Shown piece after piece: positions 26,255 to 35,635 of a stretch of DNA of 64,000 nt (position 1 is its first letter; each line of letters begins with the position of its first letter). The position numbers were made by a program, and so were the translations under genes. The DNA comes from Chryseobacterium phosphatilyticum (lineage in GTDB: Bacteria; Bacteroidota; Bacteroidia; Flavobacteriales; Weeksellaceae). Where the stretch lies: NCBI RefSeq assembly GCF_002899825.2, contig NZ_PPED02000002.1, positions 751,631 through 815,630 on the forward strand, in the 5' to 3' direction. The notes under the pieces are model-generated. The model saw only the letters and a list, made by a program, of their open reading frames with translations. It ran no database searches and was not told the DNA's origin.

Positions 26255-28672
26255 ATGAAAAAGGAATTATTTAATAAAAAAATCTGTGCACTGGTATTAA
26301 GCGGAGCTGGTGCAATGGGGTATGCTCAGGACAGCATAAAACAAAACAAAATAGATGAAGTTGTGGTTACAACGGGTAGAACTAAGCCCAGGACCATCAT
26401 TACCTCAGCAATTCCTATTGATAATATTTCTGCTGTACAATTAAAATCCACAGGGCAAATTACTTTTGATAAAGCTTTAACCTATGCTGTCCCCTCTTTT
26501 AATTCATCACAACAAACTGTTTCTGATGCAACGGCTCATTTTGATCCGGCAGATTTAAGAGGATTAGGACCTTCCAGAACATTGGTTTTGGTTAATGGTA
26601 AAAGAAAAAATCAAAGTGCTTTAATTTATGTAAATGATACACCGGGAAAAGGTGAGGTGGGTACAGATCTGAAAAGCATTCCATCTGCTGCCTTACAGAA
26701 TGTAGAGGTGTTGAGAGATGGTGCCTCTGCACAATACGGTTCTGATGCTATTGCAGGAGTGATCAATATTATTCTTAAGAACAGCATTGGAAAAAGTACA
26801 GTCAATCTTTTTTCAGGTATCACTTCAAAAGGAGATGGCTTTACTATCGGAGCAGATTTTAATACAGGAATCAGGGTTGCAAAAAATGGAAGTTTGAATC
26901 TTACACTGGGATATTCTTCTCAAAATAAAACGAACCGCGCAGGATCTGTTACAAAAGATGAACTTTTTGGCGTGGATAATGCCTGGACACAAGCTCATCC
27001 TGGTTTAGGAATGATTATAGGGCAGCCGGATACAAAAGTTGCTAATATGTTTGTCAATTTTGAATTGCCAACAAGTGAAACGGGCAAATTTTATGCTTTT
27101 GGGGGGACAACTTACAGGAATGGAACGAGTTATGCTTTGTATAGAACGCCCTATTGGGTAACTTCAGATTTTGGTTTATTAACTCCAAAAGGACAACCTT
27201 ACAATGGATTTCAGCCGGAATTTAAAACAGATGTTTATGATTATAACCTGACTTCCGGATGGAAAGGGATGTTTGGAAAATGGAGTTTTGATGGGAGTGC
27301 AACCTTTGGTTCTAATGCGGTAAATTATGTTGTAGGAAACACCATTAATACATCTTTGGGTGCAAATTCACCGACCCGTTTTAAAGCAGGTGGCCATCAG
27401 TTTAGTAATATTATTGGAAACATAGATATCAGCCGGGATTTTGGTGCACTTGTTTTAGGAGCTGGAGCAGAAGTGCGCAATGAAAACTATCAGGCTACAG
27501 CAGGAGAGGAAGCATCTTATATAGGAAGTGGTGCAGAATCATTTCCAGGACTGCAACCTCAAAACGAAGTCAATAAAAATCGTCAGAATATCGGAGCTTA
27601 TATAAATGCGGAATGGGATATTACAAAAAACTTGTTATTGGGAGGAACAGTGAGATATGAAAACTTTAGTGATTTTGGAAATAATGTTTCCTGGAAAGGA
27701 AATGCCAGATATAAATTGCTGGATGATAAATTAGTTTTCCGGGGGTCTGTTTCTACAGGATTTCGGGCACCTTCATTACACCAGATTTATTATTCCAATG
27801 TTCAAACCAAAATCACAGGAAATACTGTAGCGAATCAGGGGACTTTCAATAATGACTCTCAAATTGTAAGATCTGATCTTGGGGTACCAAAATTAAATGC
27901 TGAAAAAGCCTTTAATATTACCGGGGGATTTGCCGTAAAACCTTTTAAAAACCTTACTATTACAGCAGACTATTATAGAATAAAAATTAAAGACCGGGTA
28001 CTTTTCTCAGGAGATATTGGTTACAAAACCGGTACTCCGGGGAATCCGGATATAGCAAACCCTGTGGAAGTAATATTAGACAATAATAAAATAACCTCTT
28101 TGAAGTTTTTCACCAATGCGGTAAATACAGTTACTCAAGGGATAGATTTCGTTGCTAATTATTATACTGCTATTGGGAAAGGAAGATTGGGAATTATTGG
28201 TGCTTTCAATTATAACGAAACAAAAATAGTAGATAATATTGCTGTTCCACCGATTTTGGCTGAAAATGGTTACTCAGAAAACTTTTTTGATAGAAAAGAA
28301 CAATCCAGAATTACCTCTGCAAGGCCAAAAACAAAAACTATTCTTAGTCTTTCGTATGATATTTCTAAGTTTAATTTTAACCTTAATAATACTTACTTTG
28401 GTTCTGTGACATGGCAGCACGCAACTGATCCTGCCAAAGATCAGACCTTTTCTGGTAAGGTAGTTACGGATATCGTTTTAACATATAAAATCACACAAGA
28501 CCTTAAAGTTTCCGGGGTTGTAAATAATTTATTTAATATTTATCCGGATGTAATAGACAGCAAAGGAGATGTAGTAACTGATCTTGGAGGAAGGTTCAGA
28601 TATCCTTGGGAGGTGAATCAGTTTGGATTTAACGGAACAACTTTTCAGCTTAATGTTAATTATACTTTTTAA
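26255..28672 (+). CDS. TonB-dependent outer-membrane receptor
   Basis: An 805-residue active-import receptor. An N-terminal signal region is followed by a TonB box-like segment (DEVVVTTGR), the plug domain (about 45-180; ADLRGLGPSRTLVLVNGKR and EVLRDGASAQYGSDAIAGVINII) and a 22-strand barrel ending in FQLNVNYTF. The plug motifs are of the siderophore/cofactor receptor type, not SusC-like; there is no CarboxypepD-like N-terminal domain. The substrate is unknown. A PduO-type cobalamin enzyme is encoded downstream, but a terminator intervenes and no riboswitch is seen. Confidence 0.9.
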   Translation: MKKELFNKKICALVLSGAGAMGYAQDSIKQNKIDEVVVTTGRTKPRTIITSAIPIDNISAVQLKSTGQITFDKALTYAVPSFNSSQQTVSDATAHFDPADLRGLGPSRTLVLVNGKRKNQSALIYVNDTPGKGEVGTDLKSIPSAALQNVEVLRDGASAQYGSDAIAGVINIILKNSIGKSTVNLFSGITSKGDGFTIGADFNTGIRVAKNGSLNLTLGYSSQNKTNRAGSVTKDELFGVDNAWTQAHPGLGMIIGQPDTKVANMFVNFELPTSETGKFYAFGGTTYRNGTSYALYRTPYWVTSDFGLLTPKGQPYNGFQPEFKTDVYDYNLTSGWKGMFGKWSFDGSATFGSNAVNYVVGNTINTSLGANSPTRFKAGGHQFSNIIGNIDISRDFGALVLGAGAEVRNENYQATAGEEASYIGSGAESFPGLQPQNEVNKNRQNIGAYINAEWDITKNLLLGGTVRYENFSDFGNNVSWKGNARYKLLDDKLVFRGSVSTGFRAPSLHQIYYSNVQTKITGNTVANQGTFNNDSQIVRSDLGVPKLNAEKAFNITGGFAVKPFKNLTITADYYRIKIKDRVLFSGDIGYKTGTPGNPDIANPVEVILDNNKITSLKFFTNAVNTVTQGIDFVANYYTAIGKGRLGIIGAFNYNETKIVDNIAVPPILAENGYSENFFDRKEQSRITSARPKTKTILSLSYDISKFNFNLNNTYFGSVTWQHATDPAKDQTFSGKVVTDIVLTYKITQDLKVSGVVNNLFNIYPDVIDSKGDVVTDLGGRFRYPWEVNQFGFNGTTFQLNVNYTF

Positions 28673-28760
28673 TCTATACATAAAGGATGGGCATGTTTGT
28701 TATCGTGCCTTACGAAGGCAAAGTAATCCCGAAAGATATAAAATCCGCATATGCAAATAT

Positions 28761-28796
28761 AACTGACATTAATTTCTAATGTCAGTTTTGTTTTTT
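28761..28796 (+). terminator. Terminator of the TonB receptor gene
   Basis: 11-bp stem AACTGACATTA/TAATGTCAGTT with a 5-base loop followed by a long T-tract. Confidence 0.85.
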
Positions 28797-28863
28797 CAGA
28801 TAGAATAGGAAGTTATTGCTACATTTTACTTTTACATTGTGTAAAAAAAAGTATTTTAGTAGT

Positions 28864-29433
28864 ATGAAAATTTATACAAAAACAGGAGATAAAGGTCAGA
28901 CGGCATTATATGGTGGAACGAGAGTTTCTAAAGCCAGTGCAAGAGTAGACAGTTATGGAAATATAGATGAGCTGAATTCATTCATTGGGATTGCAAAAAG
29001 TCATATTGAAGATAAAGAGGTTTTACAACAATTAAAGAAAATTCAGTTTGATTTATTTACCGTAGGCTCAGAGGCTGCAACACCGGTAGATAAATTAATG
29101 TTGGCGAATGGAAAATCACGTCTTCCGATTATCATTTCTGAAACAGAAATCGAGGAATTGGAACATTGGATGGATGCTTTTGAAGAAAAATTGGAGCCGC
29201 TTCAGTTTTTTATTCTTCCCGGAGGTGGAAAACCAGCTACTTTTTTACATGCAGCAAGAACTATTTGCAGGAGAGCGGAACGTTCTCTGGTATTTTTAAA
29301 TGAATCAGAGGAAGTACGCCCTGAATTAATTAAATATCTTAACAGACTTTCAGATTATCTTTTTGTATTAGCAAGATATATTTCAAAATTAAACAACGAA
29401 CCGGAAGAATACTGGAACCCGAATGAGAGATAG
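28864..29433 (+). CDS. PduO-type ATP:cob(I)alamin adenosyltransferase
   Basis: A 189-residue cytoplasmic trimer that makes adenosylcobalamin from ATP and cob(I)alamin. The ATP-binding TKTGDKGQTALYGG motif (5-18) and the active-site segment FILPGG... AARTICRRAERS (about 117-144) are intact. I start at ATG 28864 (MKIYTKTGD). A longer reading from a TTG at 28816 adds an unrelated N-terminus. The last 11 bases overlap the next gene, so the two are coupled. Its presence implies B12 salvage or use; B12-dependent enzymes are not in the window. Confidence 0.93.
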   Translation: MKIYTKTGDKGQTALYGGTRVSKASARVDSYGNIDELNSFIGIAKSHIEDKEVLQQLKKIQFDLFTVGSEAATPVDKLMLANGKSRLPIIISETEIEELEHWMDAFEEKLEPLQFFILPGGGKPATFLHAARTICRRAERSLVFLNESEEVRPELIKYLNRLSDYLFVLARYISKLNNEPEEYWNPNER

Positions 29434-30052
29434 AGTATTACTTTTCATCAACGGAGATGCTCCAAAATCTTATCCGAACCCAGATGATTATGAATTGATT
29501 GCCTGTACAGATGGTGCTTTTCATTATTTAAAAAGAATGGGATTTCCTTTGGGTAAACTGGATTTTGTTTCCGGTGATTTTGATTCGCATTCCGGATCTG
29601 ATGAAAATATTTATGAGGAGAGATTTATCCATACGCCGGATCAGAATAAGACAGATTTTCACAAAGCATTGGATATTATTGTAGAAAAGGGCTATAAGAA
29701 AGTTGATGTTTTAGGCGGAAGTGGAGGAGAACAGGATCATTTTCTCGGAAACCTGACAGTTGCCTACGCCTTTAAAGATAGTATGGATTTGAAATTTTAT
29801 GATGAGTTTTCAGAATATTATTTCATCCCTAAAAATTATGTAGCAAAAGGAGTTAAGGATAAGATGATTTCATTATATCCGTTTCCTGTTGTAGAAAATA
29901 TTACAACAAAAGGGTTAAACTGGCCCTTGATGAATGGAAGTTTAAGTATCACCTCACAAATAGGAACCAGAAACTTCGCTGTCGAAGATGAGGTTTCTAT
30001 TGAATATGAAAAAGGTGATTTACTAATTTTTATTGGAAAAAACTATTTGTGA
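29423..30052 (+). CDS. Thiamine pyrophosphokinase
   Basis: A 209-residue enzyme converting thiamine plus ATP to thiamine diphosphate. The catalytic domain (1-135) has the DGAFHYLKRMG, DFVSGDFDS and TPDQNKTDFHKAL motifs and the GGSGGEQDHFLGN loop. The C-terminal B1-binding domain (140-209) is beta rich. Start ATG 29423 overlaps the adenosyltransferase end by 11 bases, suggesting translational coupling of two cofactor-finishing enzymes. The assignment is firm. Confidence 0.92.
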   Translation: MRDRVLLFINGDAPKSYPNPDDYELIACTDGAFHYLKRMGFPLGKLDFVSGDFDSHSGSDENIYEERFIHTPDQNKTDFHKALDIIVEKGYKKVDVLGGSGGEQDHFLGNLTVAYAFKDSMDLKFYDEFSEYYFIPKNYVAKGVKDKMISLYPFPVVENITTKGLNWPLMNGSLSITSQIGTRNFAVEDEVSIEYEKGDLLIFIGKNYL

Positions 30053-30119
30053 TTTGATCGGATATATCCTGTAATGATCATTTTTACCAACAAAATTATG
30101 GATTAAATATGTTATCTTT

Positions 30120-30186
30120 ATCAATAGAAACGGGCGTTAGCCCGTTTTATTAAAAGAAAATCAATCCATTGGCTTTAGCCAAAACA
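30120..30186 (+). repeat. Double-hairpin dispersed repeat, copy A
   Basis: Starts ATCAATAGAAACGGGC; hairpin 1 is AAACGGGC-GTTA-GCCCGTTT (30128-30147) and hairpin 2 is TTGGCT-TT-AGCCAA (30169-30182). The same layout occurs at 32666, 35488 (inverted), 36303 and 60790. Confidence 0.85.
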
Positions 30187-30265
30187 TAAAATATTTGATC
30201 ACAAAAGCTTGACATTTCTTAAGTCTTAAAAATTTACTACCTTTTGTGGAGAAACAAAAAATCTA

Positions 30266-31141
30266 TTGAATACATTAATCAAAATATCGGTTCTCTCTAT
30301 TTTATTATTCTGTGTTTTCTCCTGTAAAACACAGCACTTTGAAACACCTGAATATGGCAAAAATGAAATTGAGAAAACGATTACCGTTAAAAAGGTTTAT
30401 AATTTCCGGGCTGTAGGAAATATGAAAAATATTGAAGGAAGGGCTTTAAAGCAGGATTTTTTCTACAGAAGTGGACAGCTTTCCAAATTGAAGAAGGGTT
30501 CTTTTGCACAAATAGAAAACCTGGGAATCAAAGAAGTTATTGATCTGAGAAATTCTAAAGAAATAGCTCAGAAACCGGATCATCTTCCAAAAGAGATTAT
30601 GTACAAAAATTATTCAGCTTTTGAAGATGAGGGAGATCAGTTGGATCAGGCAAAAAAGCTTGTGCTAAAAGGAAAAGTAAACGGAGCCGATGCCGATCAA
30701 AGAATGATAGATTTTTACAGAGAATATGTCACGGAAAATCCTGTAATCATAAAGAAAATTATTACAGAAACTTTAGAATCTAAAAATCCCGTTTTATATC
30801 ATTGTACTGCCGGTAAGGACAGAACAGGAATTGTTACAGCATTGATTCTGACCATTCTGAGGTTTGATAAAGAAACAATCTACAACGAATACCTTTTATC
30901 TAATAATTACAGAAAAGATCTTGTTCAGAAAAGACTTAGGCTGGCAAATAATTTACACTTCCTATATCCCAAAATGGATATACAGGTCTTGGAGAAACTC
31001 AGTTGGGTAGAAAAAAGGTATCTTGATGCTGCTTTTGGGGAGATCAATAAAAAGTATGGCTCAACGGATGCTTACATTCAACAGGCTTTAGAAATTTCTG
31101 AAACCAAGAGAAGGGAATATATTGAAAAGTTTACCTACTGA
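30266..31141 (+). CDS. Lipoprotein tyrosine phosphatase
   Basis: A 291-residue phosphatase of the Y_phosphatase3 type. The signature HCTAGKDRTG gives catalytic Cys180 and Arg186. The N-terminus is a lipoprotein signal with lipobox VFSC (Cys20), so it is exported and membrane-anchored. No ATG is available in frame before residue 50: the start is TTG at 30266, preceded by GTGGAG. An in-frame stop at 30227 excludes an earlier start. The target may be a phosphopeptide or phosphoinositide; it is unknown. It stands alone between repeat copy A and speA. Confidence 0.85.
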   Translation: MNTLIKISVLSILLFCVFSCKTQHFETPEYGKNEIEKTITVKKVYNFRAVGNMKNIEGRALKQDFFYRSGQLSKLKKGSFAQIENLGIKEVIDLRNSKEIAQKPDHLPKEIMYKNYSAFEDEGDQLDQAKKLVLKGKVNGADADQRMIDFYREYVTENPVIIKKIITETLESKNPVLYHCTAGKDRTGIVTALILTILRFDKETIYNEYLLSNNYRKDLVQKRLRLANNLHFLYPKMDIQVLEKLSWVEKRYLDAAFGEINKKYGSTDAYIQQALEISETKRREYIEKFTY

Positions 31142-31263
31142 TTATCAGGTTCAAAAAAAACTAAAGGGCGATATCCTTTTATTATAGAAAATTATAATAA
31201 TTTTAACATCCAAAAATCAAACTTTTTTAGCAATTTTGCATTTCTTAATTCACTTGTTTAGAA

Positions 31264-32658
31264 ATGAAAATAAAGTACTCGGAACTTATTGATCAGACAT
31301 TATATTTTCCTACTGAGGAGTTTAATGTTTCTGAGAACAATTTGTTGTTTCACGATGTTCCATTGATGGACGTTGTTGAGCAATTTGGCACTCCGCTAAA
31401 GATTAGCTATCTGCCGAGAATTTCTCAAAATATTCAAAAAGCGAAAAGCTGGTTTAAAGAAGCTTTTGAAAAAATTGAATATAAAAAGAATTATACCTAC
31501 TGTTACTGTACAAAATCCAGTCATTTCAATTTCGTATTGGAAGAGGCTTTGAAGAATGATATTTCGATAGAAACGTCTTCTGCCTATGACATGGATATTG
31601 TTAAATCTCTTTATGAGAAAGGGAAGGTTGATAAAAATATTGAAGTAATCTGTAATGGATTCAAAACGGATGATTATCTGACGAACATTTCAGATATGAT
31701 CAATAATGGCTTTGGAAACATTACTCCGATTCTGGATAATTACCGTGAACTGGATAAGCTTACAGAAAGTATAGACTCTACATTCAATATCGGAATCAGA
31801 ATTGCATCAGAAGAAGAGCCGAAGTTCGAATTTTATACCTCAAGATTAGGAATAGGATATAAAGATATTATTCCTTATTACAGCCAGAAGATTGCTGAAC
31901 ACCCGAATGCAAGATTGAAAATGCTTCACTTCTTCATTAATACAGGAATCAAAGATACTTCTTACTACTGGAACGAGTTGTATAAATGTCTTCGTGTATA
32001 TGCACGTTTGAAGAAAATTGCTCCTGAGGTCGATTCATTGAACATCGGAGGTGGTTTCCCAATCAAAACTTCTTTGAACTTTGATTACGATTACCAATAT
32101 ATGGTAGAAGAAATTGTTTCTCAGATCAAAAAATTCTGTGAAGAAGAAGGAGTAGAAGAACCCAATATTTATACTGAATTCGGAAGCTTTACTGTTGGAG
32201 AAAGTGGAGCGAACCTTTATAAAATCATTTCTCAGAAACGTCAGAATGACAGAGAAAAGTGGAATATGATCGATTCTTCTTTCATGACAACACTTCCTGA
32301 TACATGGGCAATTTCAAGACACTTTATCATGCTTCCGTTAAACCGTTGGGAAGATAGCTACGAAAGAGTATTCCTGGGAGGATTAACGTGTGATTCAGAC
32401 GATTATTATAACTCTGAACAGCATACCAATGCCATTTATTTACCGGTTTTCAGTGATACGAAGCCTTTGTATATCGGATTCTTCCATACCGGAGCTTACC
32501 AGGAAACCATCGGAGGCTATGGTGGTGTACACCACTGTCTGATGCCTCAGCCAAGACATGTCCTGATTCAGAAAGATGAAAACGGGGAATTACAATATGA
32601 GATTTTCCGTGAAAAACAGGAACCGGAAGATATATTGAAACTTTTGGGGTATAAATAA
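31264..32658 (+). CDS. speA: Arginine decarboxylase, PLP fold III
   Basis: It converts arginine to agmatine, the first step of the route to putrescine. The 464 residues form the PLP barrel and beta domain of the alanine-racemase-like fold: Lys84 in CYCTKSSHF is the likely PLP lysine, NIGGGFP binds the phosphate, and LGGLTCDSDD supplies the second-subunit Cys-Asp. It is shorter than E. coli SpeA (about 660 residues), as in the Bacteroidota branch. Agmatinase is encoded 1 kb downstream, with a HAD gene on the opposite strand between them. Specificity for arginine is supported by that neighbourhood; lysine/ornithine use cannot be excluded. Confidence 0.88.
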   Translation: MKIKYSELIDQTLYFPTEEFNVSENNLLFHDVPLMDVVEQFGTPLKISYLPRISQNIQKAKSWFKEAFEKIEYKKNYTYCYCTKSSHFNFVLEEALKNDISIETSSAYDMDIVKSLYEKGKVDKNIEVICNGFKTDDYLTNISDMINNGFGNITPILDNYRELDKLTESIDSTFNIGIRIASEEEPKFEFYTSRLGIGYKDIIPYYSQKIAEHPNARLKMLHFFINTGIKDTSYYWNELYKCLRVYARLKKIAPEVDSLNIGGGFPIKTSLNFDYDYQYMVEEIVSQIKKFCEEEGVEEPNIYTEFGSFTVGESGANLYKIISQKRQNDREKWNMIDSSFMTTLPDTWAISRHFIMLPLNRWEDSYERVFLGGLTCDSDDYYNSEQHTNAIYLPVFSDTKPLYIGFFHTGAYQETIGGYGGVHHCLMPQPRHVLIQKDENGELQYEIFREKQEPEDILKLLGYK

Positions 32659-32665
32659 TTGTATG

Positions 32666-32723
32666 ATCAATAGAAACGGGCTCTAGCCTGTTTACAAAAA
32701 TAATAAGCTTTAGCCAAAACTTA
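32666..32723 (+). repeat. Double-hairpin dispersed repeat, copy B (degenerate)
   Basis: ATCAATAGAAACGGGCTCTA start and AAGCTTTAGCCAAAAC end; the first stem keeps pairing through a G-T wobble and the spacer is shortened. Confidence 0.75.
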
Positions 32724-32731
32724 TACCAAAC

Positions 32732-32759
32732 AAAAGCTCTCAGATTCTGAGAGCTTTTT
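32732..32759. terminator. Bidirectional terminator between speA and the HAD gene
   Basis: 12-bp perfect stem AAAAGCTCTCAG/CTGAGAGCTTTT with a 3-base loop. Confidence 0.85.
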
Positions 32760-32763
32760 ATAT

Positions 32764-33423
32764 TTAAAAATATTTTGAAATCTTATCTAATTCCAATTCT
32801 TCATAATCAGAAATTACAGTATCTGCAAGGGTATAATCCTGATTTTTTGAGTGCGGGCTTCTGTAGGCAGCACAGAAAATTTTAGCCCGATGTGCGGCAA
32901 GAATTCCGTTGGTAGAATCTTCGATAACCATGCAGTTTTCTATAGATTCACCTGCCATTTCAGCAGCCAATAAGAAAACTTCAGGATGAGGTTTTGACTC
33001 TTTTAAATCGGCACCACTGATTTTTCCACTGAAATACTTTTCAAGCTCAAACTTTTCAAAGACCATATTGATGGTAGTCATCGTTGCAGAAGAGGCAAGA
33101 ATCAGTTTTATTCCATTTTCATGATAATGCTGAATAAGTTGTCTTACACCAGGAATTAAATCAAACTCATCATCATTGTAAAAATAATCTTTGAAATGAG
33201 CCCGTTTAATGCCTGCGATCGTTTCGTACGTCTGATTTAAATTAAATTCATTGATCAATGTTTCTGAGACCCTTTTGGTAGAAGCCCCTGTGAAAGAGGT
33301 GTATAGGTCTTCGGAAACAGCAATTTCCAATTCATCAAACGTTTTGAAGTAGGCTTTTCTATGCAATGGTTCTGTGTCTACAATGACCCCATCCATATCG
33401 AAAAGAACAGCTTTTAAAGACAT
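32764..33423 (-). CDS. HAD superfamily hydrolase, beta-phosphoglucomutase-like
   Basis: A 219-residue phosphatase. Motif I is LFDMDGVIVDTEPL with Asp9 nucleophile and Asp11, motif II is the Ser in LASSAT, motif III the Lys before PHPEVF, and motif IV is VIEDSTNG. An alpha-helical cap is inserted at about 18-85. The subfamily includes phosphoglucomutases and many small sugar-phosphate phosphatases; the substrate is unknown. It lies on the opposite strand between speA and the agmatinase gene, apparently unrelated to them. Confidence 0.87.
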   Translation of the reverse strand: MSLKAVLFDMDGVIVDTEPLHRKAYFKTFDELEIAVSEDLYTSFTGASTKRVSETLINEFNLNQTYETIAGIKRAHFKDYFYNDDEFDLIPGVRQLIQHYHENGIKLILASSATMTTINMVFEKFELEKYFSGKISGADLKESKPHPEVFLLAAEMAGESIENCMVIEDSTNGILAAHRAKIFCAAYRSPHSKNQDYTLADTVISDYEELELDKISKYF

Positions 33424-33444
33424 TTTTTAAGTTTTCACAAAAAT

Positions 33445-33612
33445 AGGAGTTTGAATTGAAAAGCGAAAATTGAAAGTTGAAAAATAGTAGTGAGAAATAG
33501 AATTATTTTTATGTAATGGGCAGGCTGGAGGAAAGATTGGGTTCTGGAAATTATTTTCTGTGTTCTTTCCGTTCTCAATTTTCAATTTTTCATTTTCAAC
33601 TCTCAACTTCTT
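33445..33612. repeat. Imperfect inverted repeat region upstream of speB
   Basis: GCGAAAATTGAAAGTTGAAA on the left faces TTTTCATTTTCAACTCTCAA on the right. A GGCTGGAGGAAAG / CTTTCCGTTCTC pair lies inside. Same general design as near 5047, 22876 and 45164. Confidence 0.5.
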
Positions 33613-33614
33613 CG

Positions 33615-33622
33615 TATCTTTG
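33615..33622 (+). promoter_or_regulatory. -7 box (TATCTTTG) of the agmatinase gene
   Basis: Exact TAnnTTTG match 45 bases before the ATG, at the right edge of the inverted repeat. Confidence 0.5.
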
Positions 33623-33667
33623 TGGTCAATATTTCAATCTTAAAACATTAAAATTTTAAAATAAAAG

Positions 33668-34525
33668 ATGAGAACATACGCTGGAATTCCTGAAGAAAAC
33701 GCAACGTTGGAGAATTCAAAAGTAATGTTGGTAACAGTTCCTTACGATGGAACTTCAACATGGGGGAAAGGAGCAGATAAAGGACCTGAATTATTCTTAG
33801 ACGCTTCTGAAAATATGGAGCTTTATGACATTGAAACTCAAACTGAGCCTTACCTTCAGGGGGTATATTTGGCTGGAGAAGTTTCTGAAAATTCTACACC
33901 TGAAGCGATGACAGAAGCTGTTTATCAAAAAACAAAAGAGCTTTTGAATAATGAAGGTAAGGTATTCACTTTATTCGGGGGAGAGCATTCTGTTTCTATC
34001 GGTTCTATCCGTGCAGTAGGTGAGAAATTTGAAAACCTTACCGTTCTTCAGTTAGATGCCCACACAGACTTACGTCCTGACTTCCACGGTTCTACTTCTA
34101 ATCACGCTTGTGCAGTGTTTGAAGCGAATCAGAAGCATAACTTAGTACAGGTGGGAATCCGTTCTATGGACGCTGAAGAAGCTCAATACCTACCGGAAGG
34201 GAGAGTATTCTTTGCGCACGAGATTGCCAACAACGAAAACTGGGTGAATGATGTATTAGAGAAAGTTTCAGGAAACGTATATATTACAATCGACCTTGAT
34301 GCTTTTGATCCATCTATTGCTCCATCTACGGGAACTCCGGAACCAGGCGGATTACAATGGTATCCTACATTGGAATTATTAAGAAAAGTATTTGAAAAAT
34401 GTAATGTAGTAGCATTTGACATTGTAGAATTAATGGATTCTCCAATGGCTAAACCAACTGCTTTCTTAGCAGCTAAGCTATATTACAAAATGCTTGCATA
34501 CAACGATATTTATAACAACAACTAA
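33668..34525 (+). CDS. speB: Agmatinase, ureohydrolase family
   Basis: A 285-residue Mn-dependent hydrolase giving putrescine and urea from agmatine. The metal motifs are complete: GGEHSVSIG, LDAHTDLR, and DLDAFDPS with APSTGTPEPGG. Length and motifs fit agmatinase or arginase. Agmatinase is favoured because an arginine decarboxylase gene lies 1 kb upstream, completing the arginine-agmatine-putrescine route. It has its own -7 box, so it is not strictly in an operon with speA. Confidence 0.88.
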   Translation: MRTYAGIPEENATLENSKVMLVTVPYDGTSTWGKGADKGPELFLDASENMELYDIETQTEPYLQGVYLAGEVSENSTPEAMTEAVYQKTKELLNNEGKVFTLFGGEHSVSIGSIRAVGEKFENLTVLQLDAHTDLRPDFHGSTSNHACAVFEANQKHNLVQVGIRSMDAEEAQYLPEGRVFFAHEIANNENWVNDVLEKVSGNVYITIDLDAFDPSIAPSTGTPEPGGLQWYPTLELLRKVFEKCNVVAFDIVELMDSPMAKPTAFLAAKLYYKMLAYNDIYNNN

Positions 34526-34594
34526 TATTCCGCAAGAATCGGATTTTTTCTGCCGTATATTCTTTGGAAATTTGTGAGGTAAAATAATAATACA

Positions 34595-35437
34595 ATGTCC
34601 ACACAAAGTCAGATAGATTATAACAGAATTGCTAAGGCGATAGAATATATCCAAAGCAATTTCAGGCTTCAGCCAAGTTTGGAGGAAGTGGCAGAGAATA
34701 TTCACTTAAGTCCCGCCCATTTTCAGAAAATCTTTACAGATTGGGCAGGAACAAGTCCGAAAAAATTTTTACAGTTCATCAGTCTTGAGCATGCTAAAAA
34801 TTTACTGAAGGAAGAAAAAGCAAGCTTGTTTGATACCGCATACGAGACAGGCCTATCCAGTACAAGCAGACTTCATGATTTGTTTGTAAACATTGAAGGT
34901 ATGTCTCCGGCAGAATATAAAAACGGTGGAAAAAGCCTGACGATTAATTATAGTTTTTCCGAAAGTCCTTTTGGATCCATATTGGTTGCATCAACAGAAA
35001 AAGGAATCTGTTTCATGGCTTTTGAAAACGATACAGAAAAAGCATTAGGGGAGCTGAAACAAAAGTTCCCCAATGCTTCTTTTTTTGAAAAACAGGATGC
35101 TCTTCAAAAAAATGCATTGTCTATATTCAGTGAAGACTGGACGAAGCTTAATACGATTAAACTTCATTTAAAAGGTACCGATTTTCAACTTAAGGTTTGG
35201 GAGAGTTTATTGACCATTCCTATGGGAAAACTATCTACCTATGGCAGCCTGGCTGAAAAAATTGGAAATCCCAAAGCATCCAGAGCGGTGGGAACAGCAA
35301 TTGGAAGTAATCCGGTAGCATTTCTTATTCCGTGTCATCGTGTTATTCAGTCTACGGGACATCTTGGAGGTTATCGATGGGGGAGTGACCGTAAACAACT
35401 GATTGTAGGCTGGGAAAGTTCACACGTTTACTCTTAA
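34595..35437 (+). CDS. AraC-HTH / methylated-DNA-protein cysteine methyltransferase fusion (Ada-like)
   Basis: A 280-residue DNA-repair regulator. Residues 8-108 form an AraC-type double helix-turn-helix (LEEVAENIHLSPAHFQKIF and FDTAYETGLSSTSRLHDLF). Residues 115-280 are the O6-alkylguanine alkyltransferase, with acceptor Cys247 in LIPCHRVI and the DNA-contact segment KASRAVGTAIGSNP. The N-terminal zinc domain of E. coli Ada, which senses methylphosphotriesters, is absent, so any induction must be sensed through Cys247 or in another way. The alkB-like gene follows on the same strand with a repeat element between. Confidence 0.9.
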   Translation: MSTQSQIDYNRIAKAIEYIQSNFRLQPSLEEVAENIHLSPAHFQKIFTDWAGTSPKKFLQFISLEHAKNLLKEEKASLFDTAYETGLSSTSRLHDLFVNIEGMSPAEYKNGGKSLTINYSFSESPFGSILVASTEKGICFMAFENDTEKALGELKQKFPNASFFEKQDALQKNALSIFSEDWTKLNTIKLHLKGTDFQLKVWESLLTIPMGKLSTYGSLAEKIGNPKASRAVGTAIGSNPVAFLIPCHRVIQSTGHLGGYRWGSDRKQLIVGWESSHVYS

Positions 35438-35487
35438 TTATCTTTCGTCAAAAGCACATTCTATTCAGGTAAAGAATATTCAATATT

Positions 35488-35554
35488 AAGTTTTGGCTAA
35501 AGCCAATGGATTGCTTGTTTCGATTGAACGGACTAAAGTCCGTTGCTATTGATG
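35488..35554 (-). repeat. Double-hairpin dispersed repeat, copy C (inverted)
   Basis: On the minus strand it reads from ATCAATAGCAACGGAC to GCCAAAACTT. The first stem is AACGGAC/GTCCGTT: both arms differ from copies A and E at paired positions, so pairing is kept. It lies between the alkyltransferase and alkB-like genes. Confidence 0.85.
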
Positions 35555-35635
35555 CAGAAATCATTGTGTTATTGGTCAAATATTTGCGTGATTTGTGTTT
35601 AATAAAAAGTCATACAATTTTACAAATTAAAAATT

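Noticed and set aside
32764..33423. speA-HAD-speB as a single polyamine operon
   Set aside because: The HAD gene is on the opposite strand, with a bidirectional terminator between it and speA; speB has its own -7 box.
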